Assembly (NCBI GenBank): GCA_964019135.1
Contig: OZ025256.1
Location: 744,001 to 808,000, forward strand
DNA length: 64,000 nt
Direction of reading: 5' to 3'
Source of the DNA: Arenicola marina
Taxonomy: Eukaryota > Annelida > Polychaeta > Arenicolidae
Under the pieces are notes generated by a model. The model saw only the letters and a list, made by a program, of their open reading frames with translations. It did no database searches and was not told the DNA's origin. The position numbers and the translations under genes were made by a program. Positions 21,765-33,400 of this stretch are shown here, in pieces (position 1 is the stretch's first letter; each line of letters opens with the position of its first letter).

Positions 21765-24350
21765 AAAACCAGTAGGGTGATAACACGGAGAGGTGGAATA
21801 GACCAGCAGGGTGATAACACGGGGAGGATGAATAGACCAGCAGGGTGATAACACGGGGAGGATGAATAGACCAGCAGGGTGACAACACGGGGTGGATGAA
21901 TAGACCAGCAGGGTGATAACACGGGGAGGATGAATAGACCAGCTGGGTTGATAACACAGGGAGGATGAATAGACCAGCTGGGTTGATAAAACGGGGAGGA
22001 TGAATAGACCAGCAGGGTGATAACACGGGGTGGATGAAGAGAACAGCAGGGTGATAACCCGGGGAGGATGAATAGACCAGCAGGGTGATAACCCGGGGAG
22101 GATGAATAGACAGCAGGGTGATAACACGGGGAGGATGAATAGACCAGCAGGGTGATAACACGGGGAGGATGAAGACCAGCTGGGTGATAACACGGAGAGG
22201 TGGAATAGACCAGCAGGGTGATAACACGGAGACGTGGAATAGACCAGCTGGGTGATAACACGGAGAGGTGGAATAGACCAGCAGGGTGATAACACGGAGA
22301 CGTGGAATAGACCAGCAGGGTGATAACACGGGGAGGATGAATAGACCAGCAGGGTGATAACACGGGGAGGATGAATAGACCAGCAGGGTGATAACACGGA
22401 GAGGTGGAATAGACCAGCAGGGTGATAACACGTGGAGGATGAATAGACCAGCAGAGTGATAACACGTGGATGATGAATAGACCAGCAGGGTGATAACACG
22501 GGGAGGATGAATAGACCAGCAGGGTGATCACACGGGGAGGATGAATAGACCAGCAGGGTGATAACACGGGGAGGATGAATAGACCAGCTGGGTTGATAAC
22601 ACAGGGAGGATGAATAAACCAGCTGGGTGATAACACGGGGAGGATGAATAGACCAGCAGGGTGATCACACAGGGAGGATGAATAGACCAGCACGGTGATA
22701 ACACGGGGAGGATGAATAGACCAGCAGGGTGATAACACGGGGAGGATGAATAGACCAGCTGGGTTGATAACACAGGGAGGATGAATAGACCAGCTGGGTT
22801 GATAAAACGGGGAGGATGAATAGACCAGCAGGGTGATAACACGGGGTGGATGAAGAGAACAGCAGGGTGATAACCCGGGGAGGATGAATAGACAGCAGGT
22901 TGATAACCCGGGGGGAGAATAGACCAGCAGGGGATAACACGCGGAGGATGAATAGACCAGCAGGGTGATAACACGGGGAGGATGAATAGACCAGCAGGGT
23001 GATAACACGGAGAGGTAGAATAGACCAGCAGGGTGATCACACGGGGAGGATGAATAGACCAGCACGGTGATAACACGGGTAGGATGAATAGACCAGCAGG
23101 GTGATAACACGGGGTGGATGAATAGACCAGCAGGGTGACAACACGGGGAGGATGAAAGGCCACGAGAGTGATAACACGGGGAGGATGAATATACCAGCAG
23201 GGTGATAACACGTGGAGGATGAATAGACCAGCAGGGTGATAACACGGGGAGGATGAATAGACCAGCAGGGTGATAACACGGGGAGGATGAATAGACCAGC
23301 AGGGTGATAACACGGGGAGGATGAATATACCAGCAGGGTGACAACACGGGGAGGATGAATAGACCAGCAGGGTGATAACATGGGGAGGATGAATAGACCA
23401 GCAGGATGATAACACGGGGGGATGAATAGACCAGCAGGGTGATAACACGTGGAGGATGAATAGACCAGCAGGGTGATAACACGGGGAGGATCAATAGACC
23501 AGCAGGGTGATAACCCGGGGAGGATAAATAGACCAGCAGGGTGATAACACGGGGAGTATGAATAGACCATGAGGGTGATAACACGGGGAGGATGAATATA
23601 CCAGCAGGGTGATAACACGGGGAGGATGAATAAACCAGCAAGGTGATAACACGGGGAGGATGAATAAACCAGCAGGGTAATAACACGGGGAGGATGAATA
23701 GACCAGCAGGGTGATAACACGGGGAGGATGAATAGACCAGCAGGGTGATAACACGGGGAGGATGATTGGTTGGTTATTCAGGACGCTTTAACCACTTTTT
23801 GTCATATCGCGTCAATGGGAGAAGGAAGGGAGAGTGGAGCCATGTCCCCGGGGGTAAGCCCTACTCTTTACGAAGAAAGACATGGGATCTTTATCCTGCA
23901 ACCACACACACATGGCCACAGCAGGGCTCGAACCACCGACCCGCGTGCCGTTAGGCTCTCAGGTGACCAGAACACTCAATGCGAGCGCTCTAGCCCACTG
24001 AGCTGTCGCGCCGGCCCCCACGGGGACGATGAATGGACCAGCAAGGTGATAACACGGGGAGGATGAATAGACTAGCCGGGTTGATAACACGGGGAGGATG
24101 AATGGACCAGCAGGGTGATAACACGGGGAGGATGAATAGACTAGCCGGGTTGATAACACGGGGAGGATGAATAGACCAGCAGGGTGATAACACGGGGAGG
24201 ATGAATAGACTAGCCGGGTTGATAACACGGGAAGGATGAATAGACCAGCAGGGTGATAACACGGGGAGGATGAATAGACTAGCCGGGTTGATAACACGGG
24301 AAGGATGAATAGACCAGCAGGGTGATAACACGGGGAGGTGCAATAGATCA
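21765..24350. repeat. 34-bp minisatellite (about 68 copies), interrupted by a SINE
   Basis: On plus the unit is GGTGATAACACGGGGAGGAT plus GAATAGACCAGCAG, with variants GGTGGAATAGACC, GGTTGATAACAC and GACTAGCCGG. Segments are themselves duplicated: the pattern around 21890-22130 recurs around 22700-22890. It lies in an FKBP11 intron. The reading frames through it have no domain support. Confidence 0.95.
23766..24018 (-). mobile_element. tRNA-derived SINE inserted in the 34-bp array
   Basis: Minus-strand copy of the same SINE, with the GGGGGCCGGCGCGACAGCTC head at its 24018 end. It is flanked by CACGGGGAGGATGA (23752-23765) and CACGGGGACGATGA (24019-24032), a 14-bp target duplication with one mismatch. 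The array predates the insertion. Confidence 0.85.
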
Positions 24351-24499
24351 TCAGCAAAAGCATCAGTGTTATAACGTTGTGAAGCTACACAGCAAAGACC
24401 AAAGCCGGGTCAAATCAGCCGCCGACCCGGCATTATTATACCCACTTACATCCCATGAGTATGACCCTGGACCTACTTACATGGCATGGCATAATGAAA

Positions 24500-25080
24500 A
24501 TCTCCTACCTATGTGGAACGGCATGAAAACACTGATCCTGGGCCTACACAGATGGAATAGCTTACTGAAAATGTCCCAGTCCTATGTGAAACGGCATGAA
24601 AACACTGATCCTTGGCCTACATAGATGGAATAGTATAATGACTATGACCTAACTGCGTGGGATGGTCAATGGTATAAGACACTGATCCTTGGCCTACATA
24701 GATGGAATAGCCTACTGAAAATGTCCTAGTCCTATGTGAAATGGCATGAAAACACTGATCCTTGGCCTACATACATGGAATAGCATAATGATTATGACCC
24801 AACTACGTGGAATGGTGAATGGTATAAAACATTGGTCCTCGACCTACATAGATGGAATAGCATAATGCCTATGACCTAACTACGTGGAATGGTATAAAAC
24901 ACTGATCCTTGGCCTACATAGATGAAATAGCGTACTGAAAATGTCATATTCCTATGTGAAATGGCATAAAACAATGATCATTGGCCTACATAGATGGAAT
25001 AGCATAATGCCTATGACCTAATTACGTGGAATAGCATAAAACACTGATCTTTGGCCTACTTACGTGGAATAGTTGGTGGA
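24500..25080 (+). repeat. Degenerate compound tandem repeat (about 70-120 bp)
   Basis: Blocks such as GGCCTACATAGATGGAATAG, CTATGACCTAACTACGTGG and CTGAAAATGTC...CCTATGTGAAA alternate for about 580 bp. Divergence is higher than in the other arrays. Confidence 0.8.
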
Positions 25081-25800
25081 ACGCCAACTGAGCCATAAGC
25101 CATATGTGGTGGAATAATCAGCTTCCGTTTTTCACTGCAATAATCAAATCAGCAATTATTACAGGGAAATGCAATAATGGCCAATTAACAATACTTGCAT
25201 AACCCAGTTTTAATTAAGTAGCAACATTAAATGCCCCAAATCAGGAGTAAAAAATGAGAATAATAATGTGGGACTGATTGATATGACATAATATGCTAAG
25301 ACAACGGCACATACATTAGCAAGTTCTACCAGTATTTGAGTATTTCATGTTGATCTTATGCAAATGAAAATAAGGTATATCATTATCTAAGCATGCACTT
25401 AACACTAAACATTTGTTTCTAAAAGTAACATCACAGCAGACCTTACCCTATACACATATCCTTTAAACCCTGCTCCCATCCTGCAGTGTAAAATAAGATG
25501 CTACATTGCTTGCAAGCTTTACAACATGTACATTTTATTTTAAATTTCAGATGCTTTAAATGCTACATAATTTTCAGGTAAAAACATATATCAATCTATG
25601 ATGCAACAACTATTTCATGGACTAGATTTATCCACTACAGCTAAAGGTAAAATAACGACGACATCGAAACAAACTGGCCTAAGCACCATTAAAACACACT
25701 TGTACATTTAAATAACTAACACCAATTAAATAACAAATACAATTTCAATAATACTCAAATGCATCAAGGACTTCCCTTCTTATAAAACTGCATTAAGCAC
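25081..25800. other. FKBP11 intron, A/T-rich, no exon recognised
   Basis: I searched both strands for the missing central FKBP exon (the Met-Cys-x-Gly-Glu and Ala/Gly-Tyr-Gly motifs) and did not find it here. Confidence 0.5.
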
Positions 25801-25894
25801 CTGGAATGACCTTTCCTTCACCAAGGGTGAAGCTAAATGGTTCACGGTCTCCTTGCAAGGAAGTGTCAAAGACAACTCCATTTTCCAACGCTCC
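25801..25894 (-). CDS. FKBP11: FKBP11 homologue, exon 3 (PPIase domain core)
   Basis: A 94-nt minus-strand exon between GTTTATCTTGCAG and ATTCCAG|GTGCTT, phase 0 in and phase 1 out. It encodes GALENGVVFDTSL, then EPFSFTLGEGKVIPG. This is the FKBP signature: the loop Gly-x-Leu-x-(D/N)-Gly-x-x-(F/I)-D-(S/T)-S and the strand F-x-L-G-x-x-x-V-I-x-G. Asp in FDTS and Val-Ile in KVIPG sit where the FK506/proline pocket residues lie. Human FKBP11 has the same VIPG form. Confidence 0.85.
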
Positions 25895-26574
25895 CTGCAA
25901 GATAAACAGAAGTGAAGAGTTGTCGTAGTCCTCAATATATCACCCCTTTAGAACAGTAAATGCATCCACTCCCTCACAGTATAATATATCTAGTCCAGAA
26001 TATATAATGTGTCTTATCCTAATAGAATAATGTGTCTCATCCCAACAGGTTAATGTCAGCCAATAGCACTTGTGCTAATATTTATTGCTGACTTTTATAT
26101 ACCAATGTTAAGTAAAACTTTATCTTATATCTTATCCTATCTAATCCCAACAGGATAATGTGTCTAATCCCAACAGAATAATGTGTTTAATCCCAACAGA
26201 ATAATGCATCTAGTTCTAACAGTATATGTCCTAACTATATGTGTGTAATGTACCTAACCCTAAACTGTATATAATATGTCTAACCATAACCATAACCATT
26301 AAACAGAACAATACATGTACCAGTATGTCATTTATCCTAATGGTATAATGTGTCAAACAGAAGAAAACGTCCTATTCCTCAAATAAGCACCTGCAGTTAC
26401 CTTAATTTCTTTGACCAAGGATAATACTTAATGGTTAACAGTCTTCATGCAAATGAAGAGATTTTCCATCAAGGAACTATAGCATGAATTATATGTGTAT
26501 TGAAAATGCCAAAAATGCCTTCACTACTTTCCATGAAGAAGTGTCTACCCTTGCGTAACTTAAAATTCACCTAC
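25895..26574. other. FKBP11 intron with short ATAATGTGTC-type repeats
   Basis: Several copies of TAATCCCAACAGAATAATGT and relatives lie between about 25980 and 26350 as a loose about 23-bp repeat. No coding sequence is recognised. Confidence 0.5.
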
Positions 26575-26637
26575 TGTAAAATGCACAATTACTTCGTCCC
26601 CAGGTTGAGCAGTCTTGTGACAATCATCAGGCTTGTA
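26575..26637 (-). CDS. FKBP11: FKBP11 homologue, exon 2
   Basis: A 63-nt minus-strand exon, CTCTCTTTTCAG|TAC to TTTACA|GTAGGT, phase 0 at both ends, 21 residues. It reads YKPDDCHKTAQPGD, then EVIVHFT, matching the first strands of an FKBP domain (Cys, Gly-Asp, then a-x-V-H-(F/Y)-T) and joining directly to GALENG of exon 3. FKBP11 has a Cys at the same place. Confidence 0.85.
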
Positions 26638-26802
26638 CTGAAAAGAGAGAGCACAGAACACTTTACCAGGTTGACAGTTTCTTTCACTAGTGGTTTCTCT
26701 TGTTCTCAAAGTTTCTTGCATCACAATTTTCCCTAGGACTATGGTGTAAGCGTAACGCCCTCTGCTGGAAGATCGACGGGAACTGTGACGTAACAGCAAC
26801 AT

Positions 26803-28289
26803 AGCCGCGAGGAGAAGTTGTAAAAAATTGTTGTTAGAAAGTTTTGCTAGTACGAAAAGTGATCACATTTGTGTGTATTCAATCACTTTGCCAACCAAAC
26901 TATACAAGTATGAAGAACAACTTGACACATTGATAAGGACCGTTTATGTGTGTACTTTTCTGTAATCGCCGCCTGAAGAGTGCACATTTTTTAATCAACG
27001 CTAAATTTGAATATTTACTTCATGGCCCTCCGGCCCATAAGCCAGCAAGGGACATGCAACAGGGCTACCGTTAGAGCCAGGGAGCATTTGCTATCTGTGC
27101 GGTGTTGCAGTGTATATTCTGATATTGGCGCGGCTGGCGCCGATCGAATAAATTTGGCTAGAAAAAGCCCGGACATTGCAAGTTATTGTAGAAGGCGTGA
27201 AAATGCCTGTGTGAGTGATGCGTGAGCTTTACGGTCGAGTTCTTTGCGGGCCACTTTTCGCCGGTCCAGATTTTGTGAGTTGCGTGTATATTTCTTGCTG
27301 CGGTCAGTTCCGACACGTGGTGATCGATTTCACTATAGCGGACCCCATCCCTTTCTTGATCATTCTCGTATCTGTTGTCGATATCTCTTTCTATCCCCCC
27401 CCCCCCCCTTTATTCCGCTGTACTTATTTCTCATTGGTCCAATGTTCCACTCCTGTGCCACTCCTGTGCCGAGTATGTCCATCCCATTTCTTCATGGGTA
27501 ATATAAAGCGCTGCTCTTGGGTGGTCAAGACATACCCTTCACAGCCAGCCTTCAGACCGGAGCTGTTATTGTCATCTGTATTTTACAGGTAAGTGGAAGT
27601 AGGAAGTGGGATTTAAGGGGAATTTAACTTGATGGATCTCGTCAGTATTTTATCGCTCGTTCAGATAATGTGTATGAATGAATAACATTTCACGACACTT
27701 GTACTGAAGTAATATGTAAGATGTGTTTGATTGATGTGTTTGATTGATGTGTTTGATTGATGTGTTTAATTTACTGACATCATTTATATGAGGTTAGATT
27801 TAGCGTTTAATGTCTGAATATAGTTTAGGAATTCTCTACTCCCACTAATATATTTATGTGAGGTCATTGACATCGTCCTTATGTATATGAATTGTGAATA
27901 ACATTCCAATATTGTCATACAGCCGTTATTGTGACGATGTGATGAAGCGGACGTCAATAGAGATACCCTTCACAGCCAGCCTCCAGACCGGAGCTGTTAT
28001 TGTCATCTGTATTTTACTGCAATAAAGCCATTATTACAAACCCGGTGGTGTTCAGCGACTACATTAAGATAATAAATCTAAGTATTTTCTTTCCGCCGGG
28101 TCAGTAAATTGCATAAGGATTCTGGAAAGATGCACATTTTGTTAGACATTTAAAAACTGTGCGCCCTATACGCGAAAATATGCGCTGCACACCGCACATA
28201 CAGCAAATGCTGCCTGGGCCTGGCTTCTTAAGTTACTTTAGAGGCAGGCCTGGTAAGGCAATAACTGAATAAAAACACGTGTTATTTAC
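26803..28289. other. FKBP11 first intron
   Basis: It contains a C13 run at about 27396, a short (GATGTGTTTGATT)n tract near 27715-27765 and the duplicated segment described separately. No exon of FKBP11 is seen between 26637 and 28290. Confidence 0.5.
27532..28018 (+). repeat. 56-bp direct duplication with promoter, splice-donor and poly(A) context (possible solo LTR)
   Basis: 27532-27587 and 27963-28018 share ATACCCTTCACAGCCAGCC, GACCGGAGCTGTTATTG and CATCTGTATTTTAC. The first copy is preceded by TAATATAAAG (about 27500) and followed by AG|GTAAGT. The second is preceded by CAATAG and followed by GCAATAAAG. So a TATA-like box, a GT...AG pair and a poly(A) signal are in order on plus. This could be a solo LTR or a small transcription unit. 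No protein is encoded. Confidence 0.5.
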
Positions 28290-28397
28290 CTCCGTGATGA
28301 TTTCTACGTTTTCCCTCACTTTGGCTGTTACTCTCTCAAAAACCACACATAGGAAAAACGCAATAAACGTCAAACTTGCAACGTTTAGCTGCCTCAT
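28290..28397 (-). CDS. FKBP11: FKBP11 homologue, exon 1 (signal peptide)
   Basis: A 108-nt minus-strand exon from ATG (28397) to ACGGAG|GTAAAT, phase 0, 36 residues. It starts MRQLNVASLTFIAFFLC, a typical signal peptide with a hydrophobic core and likely cleavage around ERVTA. It ends ENVEIITE, joining in phase to YKPDDC of exon 2. An upstream in-frame ATG (28445) would bury the signal peptide, so I chose 28397. A luminal FKBP domain with an N-terminal signal fits FKBP11. Confidence 0.8.
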
Positions 28398-29080
28398 ATT
28401 GCTTGTAAGTTGTAAGCAGCATGAACAGTCGCCAGCTGTGACCAAAACAAATCGTCTGCTAGATCTATACCGGAAGTTACACGGAGCGATCTCATACGCA
28501 ACATCGAGGGGGGTTACGTATACTTAAAGTTATAAACATGTTGGCATTCACAGTTTGCAAACTTAAATTTGAAACAAGTGAAATTGTTATGTACCTATTT
28601 TGATCTTATAGACATGTCACAAGTTAACTTAGTAGTTGTGAGCGATATCTAGATACCGTAAATTTTAAAGCATACCTTACAACTTTGTCGCCTCGCCCAA
28701 CCAACGCATGTGTTACACGTTCCAGCATTTTCGTACCTCCGAATGTAAAGATTCGACCCAGTACTCGCTAGATGGCGCCACCTTAGGGGCCGGGCTACTT
28801 TCAAGGCAGATGTCGCTCTTTTCTCACGGTCGTCAAATTTTGTATCTTCTTTCCCCCCTTTCAAGGATTCCTCCACGTGCATCCTTATTCCTCCACATGC
28901 CCCTTTCAAAACACCATGGCATGGTATTTTTTCATAGGGGGGGAGGTCCGTTCCTGAAGTTCCCTACTCTTATCGTTAAAAACCGGTACATCGGATAAGG
29001 GGACTGGGTTGCCCAGTTTCAAGTTAAAAGCTCATTCCCTTCAAAAATATCTTGCGTCGTTGCATGGTAAGACAGTATGC
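28398..29080. other. FKBP11 upstream region
   Basis: The region before FKBP11 exon 1 (minus strand). No TATA box is obvious. A GATGGCGCCACCTTAGGGGC segment (28771-28790) resembles a short dispersed motif. No gene is recognised. Confidence 0.4.
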
Positions 29081-29396
29081 GACCTAGCTCTGGCATCAAA
29101 ACCACCACCAAGGTGAAGGTTTTGAATAGCACAACACTTTTTGGTGTAGAAAACAAGCATGGCAGCGTGCGCAAACTGAACTCCTAAATCGCTTATATTT
29201 CAGATAGTTTGCCAGCTTTCGACTTCAGTAAAGGCGCCGGGAGTAAGAACACAGTTTGTAGATTGCAAAAATGCCAATATTTTAAAAATTTGTTGACACA
29301 TTTAGCGCCGGGAGCTTTCGAAAGAACTCTACATAGAACAGTGTTGTGCTGTTCAAAACCTTCACCTTGGTGGTGGTTTTGATGTCAGAGCTATAT
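29081..29396. repeat. Inverted repeat / MITE-like element, arms about 58 bp
   Basis: The left arm 29081-29138 (TAGCTCTGGCATCAAAACCA, then CCACCAAGGTGAAGGTTTTG) is inverted at 29340-29396 with a few mismatches. The 200-bp loop has no coding content. The arms could fold into a hairpin if transcribed. A target duplication is not clear. Confidence 0.7.
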
Positions 29397-29976
29397 GCGA
29401 CCGTGCATAACTTATGGTCGACATTTTTGAAAACTTCACATCGCTTATGGCATTTTACTCTATTGAACGACATTGTCGGTACTGCCCACCATAACGTAAT
29501 ATTGATATATATTTAACTTAGTCTAATTATTTTAAAACTACCTCTATACGTATCATCTCTCCCTCAAGTACCCCCTCCCCCCCCCCCCCCCCCTGGGGCC
29601 TTCCCCCGTCCCCTAAATTATTTGTTCCGCCGCCTAGACCCTATGTCCAGAAACTTGGGTTATGTTGACTTTCGCATTTTCGATAGAAAATCCAACATTT
29701 CCATAAAGTAGTCAAAAAGTTGTTCTTCTTTCTTTTAGAGCGGGAGGGGGAGGGGGTCGCCGCCAACGAGAAAAAGACAGACGCGGTCACATGACAGCCC
29801 AACCAACACGTGCGAGCACTCAGTTAACTTTGGCGCGAAATATTTGGGTCACTGAATCGAAACATCCGCAACCTGATCGACATGAGCCACATTTTGATGT
29901 GCATATCTGCTCAAATTACTCAAACAAACCGTTGCAAGGTTATACGTAGGTTTGTTGTACTTGACGTGTGGTAGAT

Positions 29977-30102
29977 ATGGGCGACACAATCAGAAGTCAT
30001 CGATCACTGAAGCCAAGAACCACCCTGATCGACCAATGTCAATGCGGTCAAGGCTTTGCCTTGGCTTTGCTTAGTTTGGAGTTCGGTGGCGTCAGCAGTC
30101 AG
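29977..30102 (+). CDS. Possible first exon of an unidentified gene
   Basis: ATG at 29977 opens 42 codons (starts MGDTIRSHRSLKPR, ends GGVSSQ) and runs into GTCAG|GTAACT, a fair donor, in phase 0. No homology is recognised and no partner exon is seen before the 9.3-kb array. Chance is a real possibility. Confidence 0.2.
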
Positions 30103-30449
30103 GTAACTTATGTAAGCTTAATGACGTGTTGTGTCTACACCGCCGGAAGCAAAATTTAAACTAAGCCTAGTGGGCAAACTTGAGACCGGGGGGAGATGAC
30201 TCTTGCGATGGTGGGGGGGGGGTAAATCGCCCTCCACCTGCCCCCGACGGGCCTCAATCTGTGAATTTCCTGACAAAAATACATTGTTCGTACCCTAAAA
30301 CAGTGTTAAGCTTAATATGTTACTTAATTTTTTGCCCGGGACAGGGTGTGAAATAATACGTCTTGGTAAGATTGAATCTTGCGTGTTCGCGGGTTCGCTG
30401 AGAATATGACCGGGGTGTAGGGGGGTATTTGACAATTTGTGTGTCCCTG

Positions 30450-33400
30450 ACGTTGACCCATCTCACGCCGAGGGGCGTCAGGGATACCGGGGAGGTTGAC
30501 CCATCTCACGCCGAGGGGCGTCAGGGATACCGGGGAGGTTGACCCATCGCACGCCAAGGAACGTCAGGGATCCCGGAGAGGGTAACCTATCGCATGCCGA
30601 GAGACGTCAGGGATCCCGGAGAGGTTGACCCATCGCACGCCGAGAGACGTCAGGGATCCCGGAGAGGTTGACCCATCGCACGCCGAGAGACGTCAGGGAT
30701 CCCGGAGAGGGTAACCTATCGCATGCCGAGAGACGTCAGGGATCCCGGAGAGGTTGACCCATCGCACGTCGAGAGACGCCAGGGATCCCGGAGAGGTTGA
30801 CCCATCGCACGCCGAGGAATGTCAGGGATCCCGGAGAGGTTGACCCATCGCACGCCGAGGGATGTTAGGGATCCCGGAGAGGTTGACCCATCGCACGCCG
30901 AGAGACGTCAAGGATCCCGGAGAGGTTGACCCATCGCACGCCGAGAGACGTCAGGGATCCCGGAGAGGTTGACCCATCGCACGCCGAGGGATGTCAGGGA
31001 TCCCGGAGAGGTTGACCCATCGCACGCCGAGAGACGTCAGGGATCCCGGAGAGGTTGACCCATCGCACGTCGAGAGACGCCAAGGATCCCGGAGAGGTTG
31101 ACCCATCGCACGCCGAGGAATGTCAGGGATCCCGGAGAGGTTGACCCATCGCACGCCGAGGGATGTTAGGGATCTCGGAGAGGTTGACCCATCGCACGCC
31201 GAGAGACGTCAAGGATCCCGGAGATGTTGACCCATCGCACGCCGATAGACGTCAGGGATTCCGGAGAGGTTGACCCATCGCACGCCGAGAGACGTCCGTG
31301 ATCCCGGAGATGTTGACCCATCGCACGCCGAGAGATGTCAGGGATCCCGGAGAGGTTGACCCATCGCACGCCGAGGGACGTCAGAGATCCCGGAGAGGTT
31401 GACCCATCGCACGCCGAGGAATGTCAGGGATCTCGGAGATGTTGACCCATCGCACGCCGAGGGACGTCAGAGATCCCGGAGAGGTTGACCCATCGCACGC
31501 CGATAGACGTCAGGGGTCCCGGAGAGGTTGACCCATCGCACGCCGAGGGATGTCAGGGATCCCGGAGAGGTTGACCCATCGCACGCTGAGAGACGTCAAG
31601 GATCCCGGAGATGTTGACCCATCGCACGCCGATAGACGTCAGGGATTCCGGAGAGGTTGACCCATCGCACGCCGAGAGACGTCCGTGATCCCGGAGATGT
31701 TGACCCATCGCACGCCGAGAGATGTCAGGGATCCCGGAGAGGTTGACCCATCGCACGCCGAGGAATGTCAGGGATCCCGGAGAGGTTGACCCATCGCACG
31801 CCGAGAGACGTCAGGGATCCCGGAGAGGTTGACCCATCGCACGCCGAGGGATGTCAGGGATCCCGGAGAGGTTGACCCATCGCACGCCGAGAGACGTCAG
31901 GGATCCCGGAGAGGTTGACCCATCGCACGCCGAGGGACGTCAGGGATCCCGGAGATGTTGACCCATCGCACGCCGAGGGATGTCAGGGATCCCGGAGAGG
32001 TTGACCCATCGCACGCCGAGGGATGTCAGGGATCCCGGAGAGGTTGACCCATCGCACGCCGAGAGACGTCAGGGATCCCGGAGAGGTTGACCCATCGCAC
32101 GCCGAGGGACGTCAGGGATCCCGGAGATGTTGACCCATCGCACGCCGAGAGATGTCAGGGATCCCGGAGAGGTTGACCCATCGCACGCCGAGGAATGTCA
32201 GGGATCCCGGAGAGGTTGACCCATCGCACGCCGAGAGACGTCAGGGATCCCGGAGAGGTTGACCCATCGCACGCCGAGGGACGTCAGGGATCCCGGAGAG
32301 GTTGACCCATCGCACGCCGAGGGACGTCAGGGATCCCGGAGAGGTTGACCCATCGCACGCCGAGAGACGTCAGGGGTCCCGGAGAGGTTGACCCATCGCA
32401 CGTCGAGAGACGCCAAGGATCCCGGAGAGGTTGACCCATCGCACGCCGAGGGACGTCAGGGATCCCGGAGAGGTTGACCCATCGCACGCCGAGGGATGTC
32501 AGGGATCCCGGAGAGGTTGACCCATCGCACGCCGAGGGATGTCAGGGATCCCGGAGAGGTTGACCCATCGCACGCCGAGAGACGTCAGGGATCCCGGAGA
32601 GGTTGACCCATCGCACGTCGAGAGACGCCAAGGATCCCGGAGAGGTTGACCCATCGCACGCCGAGGAATGTCAGGGATCCCGGAGAGGTTGACCCATCGC
32701 ACGCCGAGGGATGTTAGGGATCCCGGAGAGGTTGACCCATCGCACGCCGAGGGATGTCAGGGATCCCGGAGAGGTTGACCCATCGCACGCCGAGAGACGT
32801 CAGGGATCCCGGAGAGGTTGACCCATCGCACGTCGAGAGACGCCAGGGATCCCGGAGAGGTTGACCCATCGCACGCCGAGGAATGTCAGGGATCCCGGAG
32901 AGGTTGACCCATCGCACGCCGAGGGATGTTAGGGATCCCGGAGAGGTTGACCCATCGCACGCCGAGAGACGTCAAGGATCCCGGAGAGGTTGACCCATCG
33001 CACGCCGAGAGACGTCAGGGGTCCCGGAGAGGTTGACCCATCGCACGCCGAGGGATGTCAAGGATCCCGGAGAGGTTGACCCATCGCACGCCGAGGGATG
33101 TCAGGGATCCCGGAGAGGTTGACCCATCGCACGCCGAGAGACGTCAGGGATCCCGGAGAGGTTGACCCATCGCACGTCGAGAGACGCCAAGGATCCCGGA
33201 GAGGTTGACCCATCGCACGCCGAGGAATGTCAGGGATCCCGGAGAGGTTGACCCATCGCACGCCGAGGGATGTTAGGGATCTCGGAGAGGTTGACCCATC
33301 GCACGCCGAGAGACGTCAAGGATCCCGGAGATGTTGACCCATCGCACGCCGATAGACGTCAGGGATTCCGGAGAGGTTGACCCATCGCACGCCGAGAGAC

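Noticed and set aside
21725..23754. Frames up to 653 codons on the minus strand (Cys/Ser/Pro-rich)
   Set aside because: They read through the 34-bp array inside an FKBP11 intron in every frame and have no domain support.
27215..27592. A 125-codon frame in FKBP11 intron 1
   Set aside because: It spans a C13 run and the duplicated LTR-like segment and has no domain. It is treated as chance.
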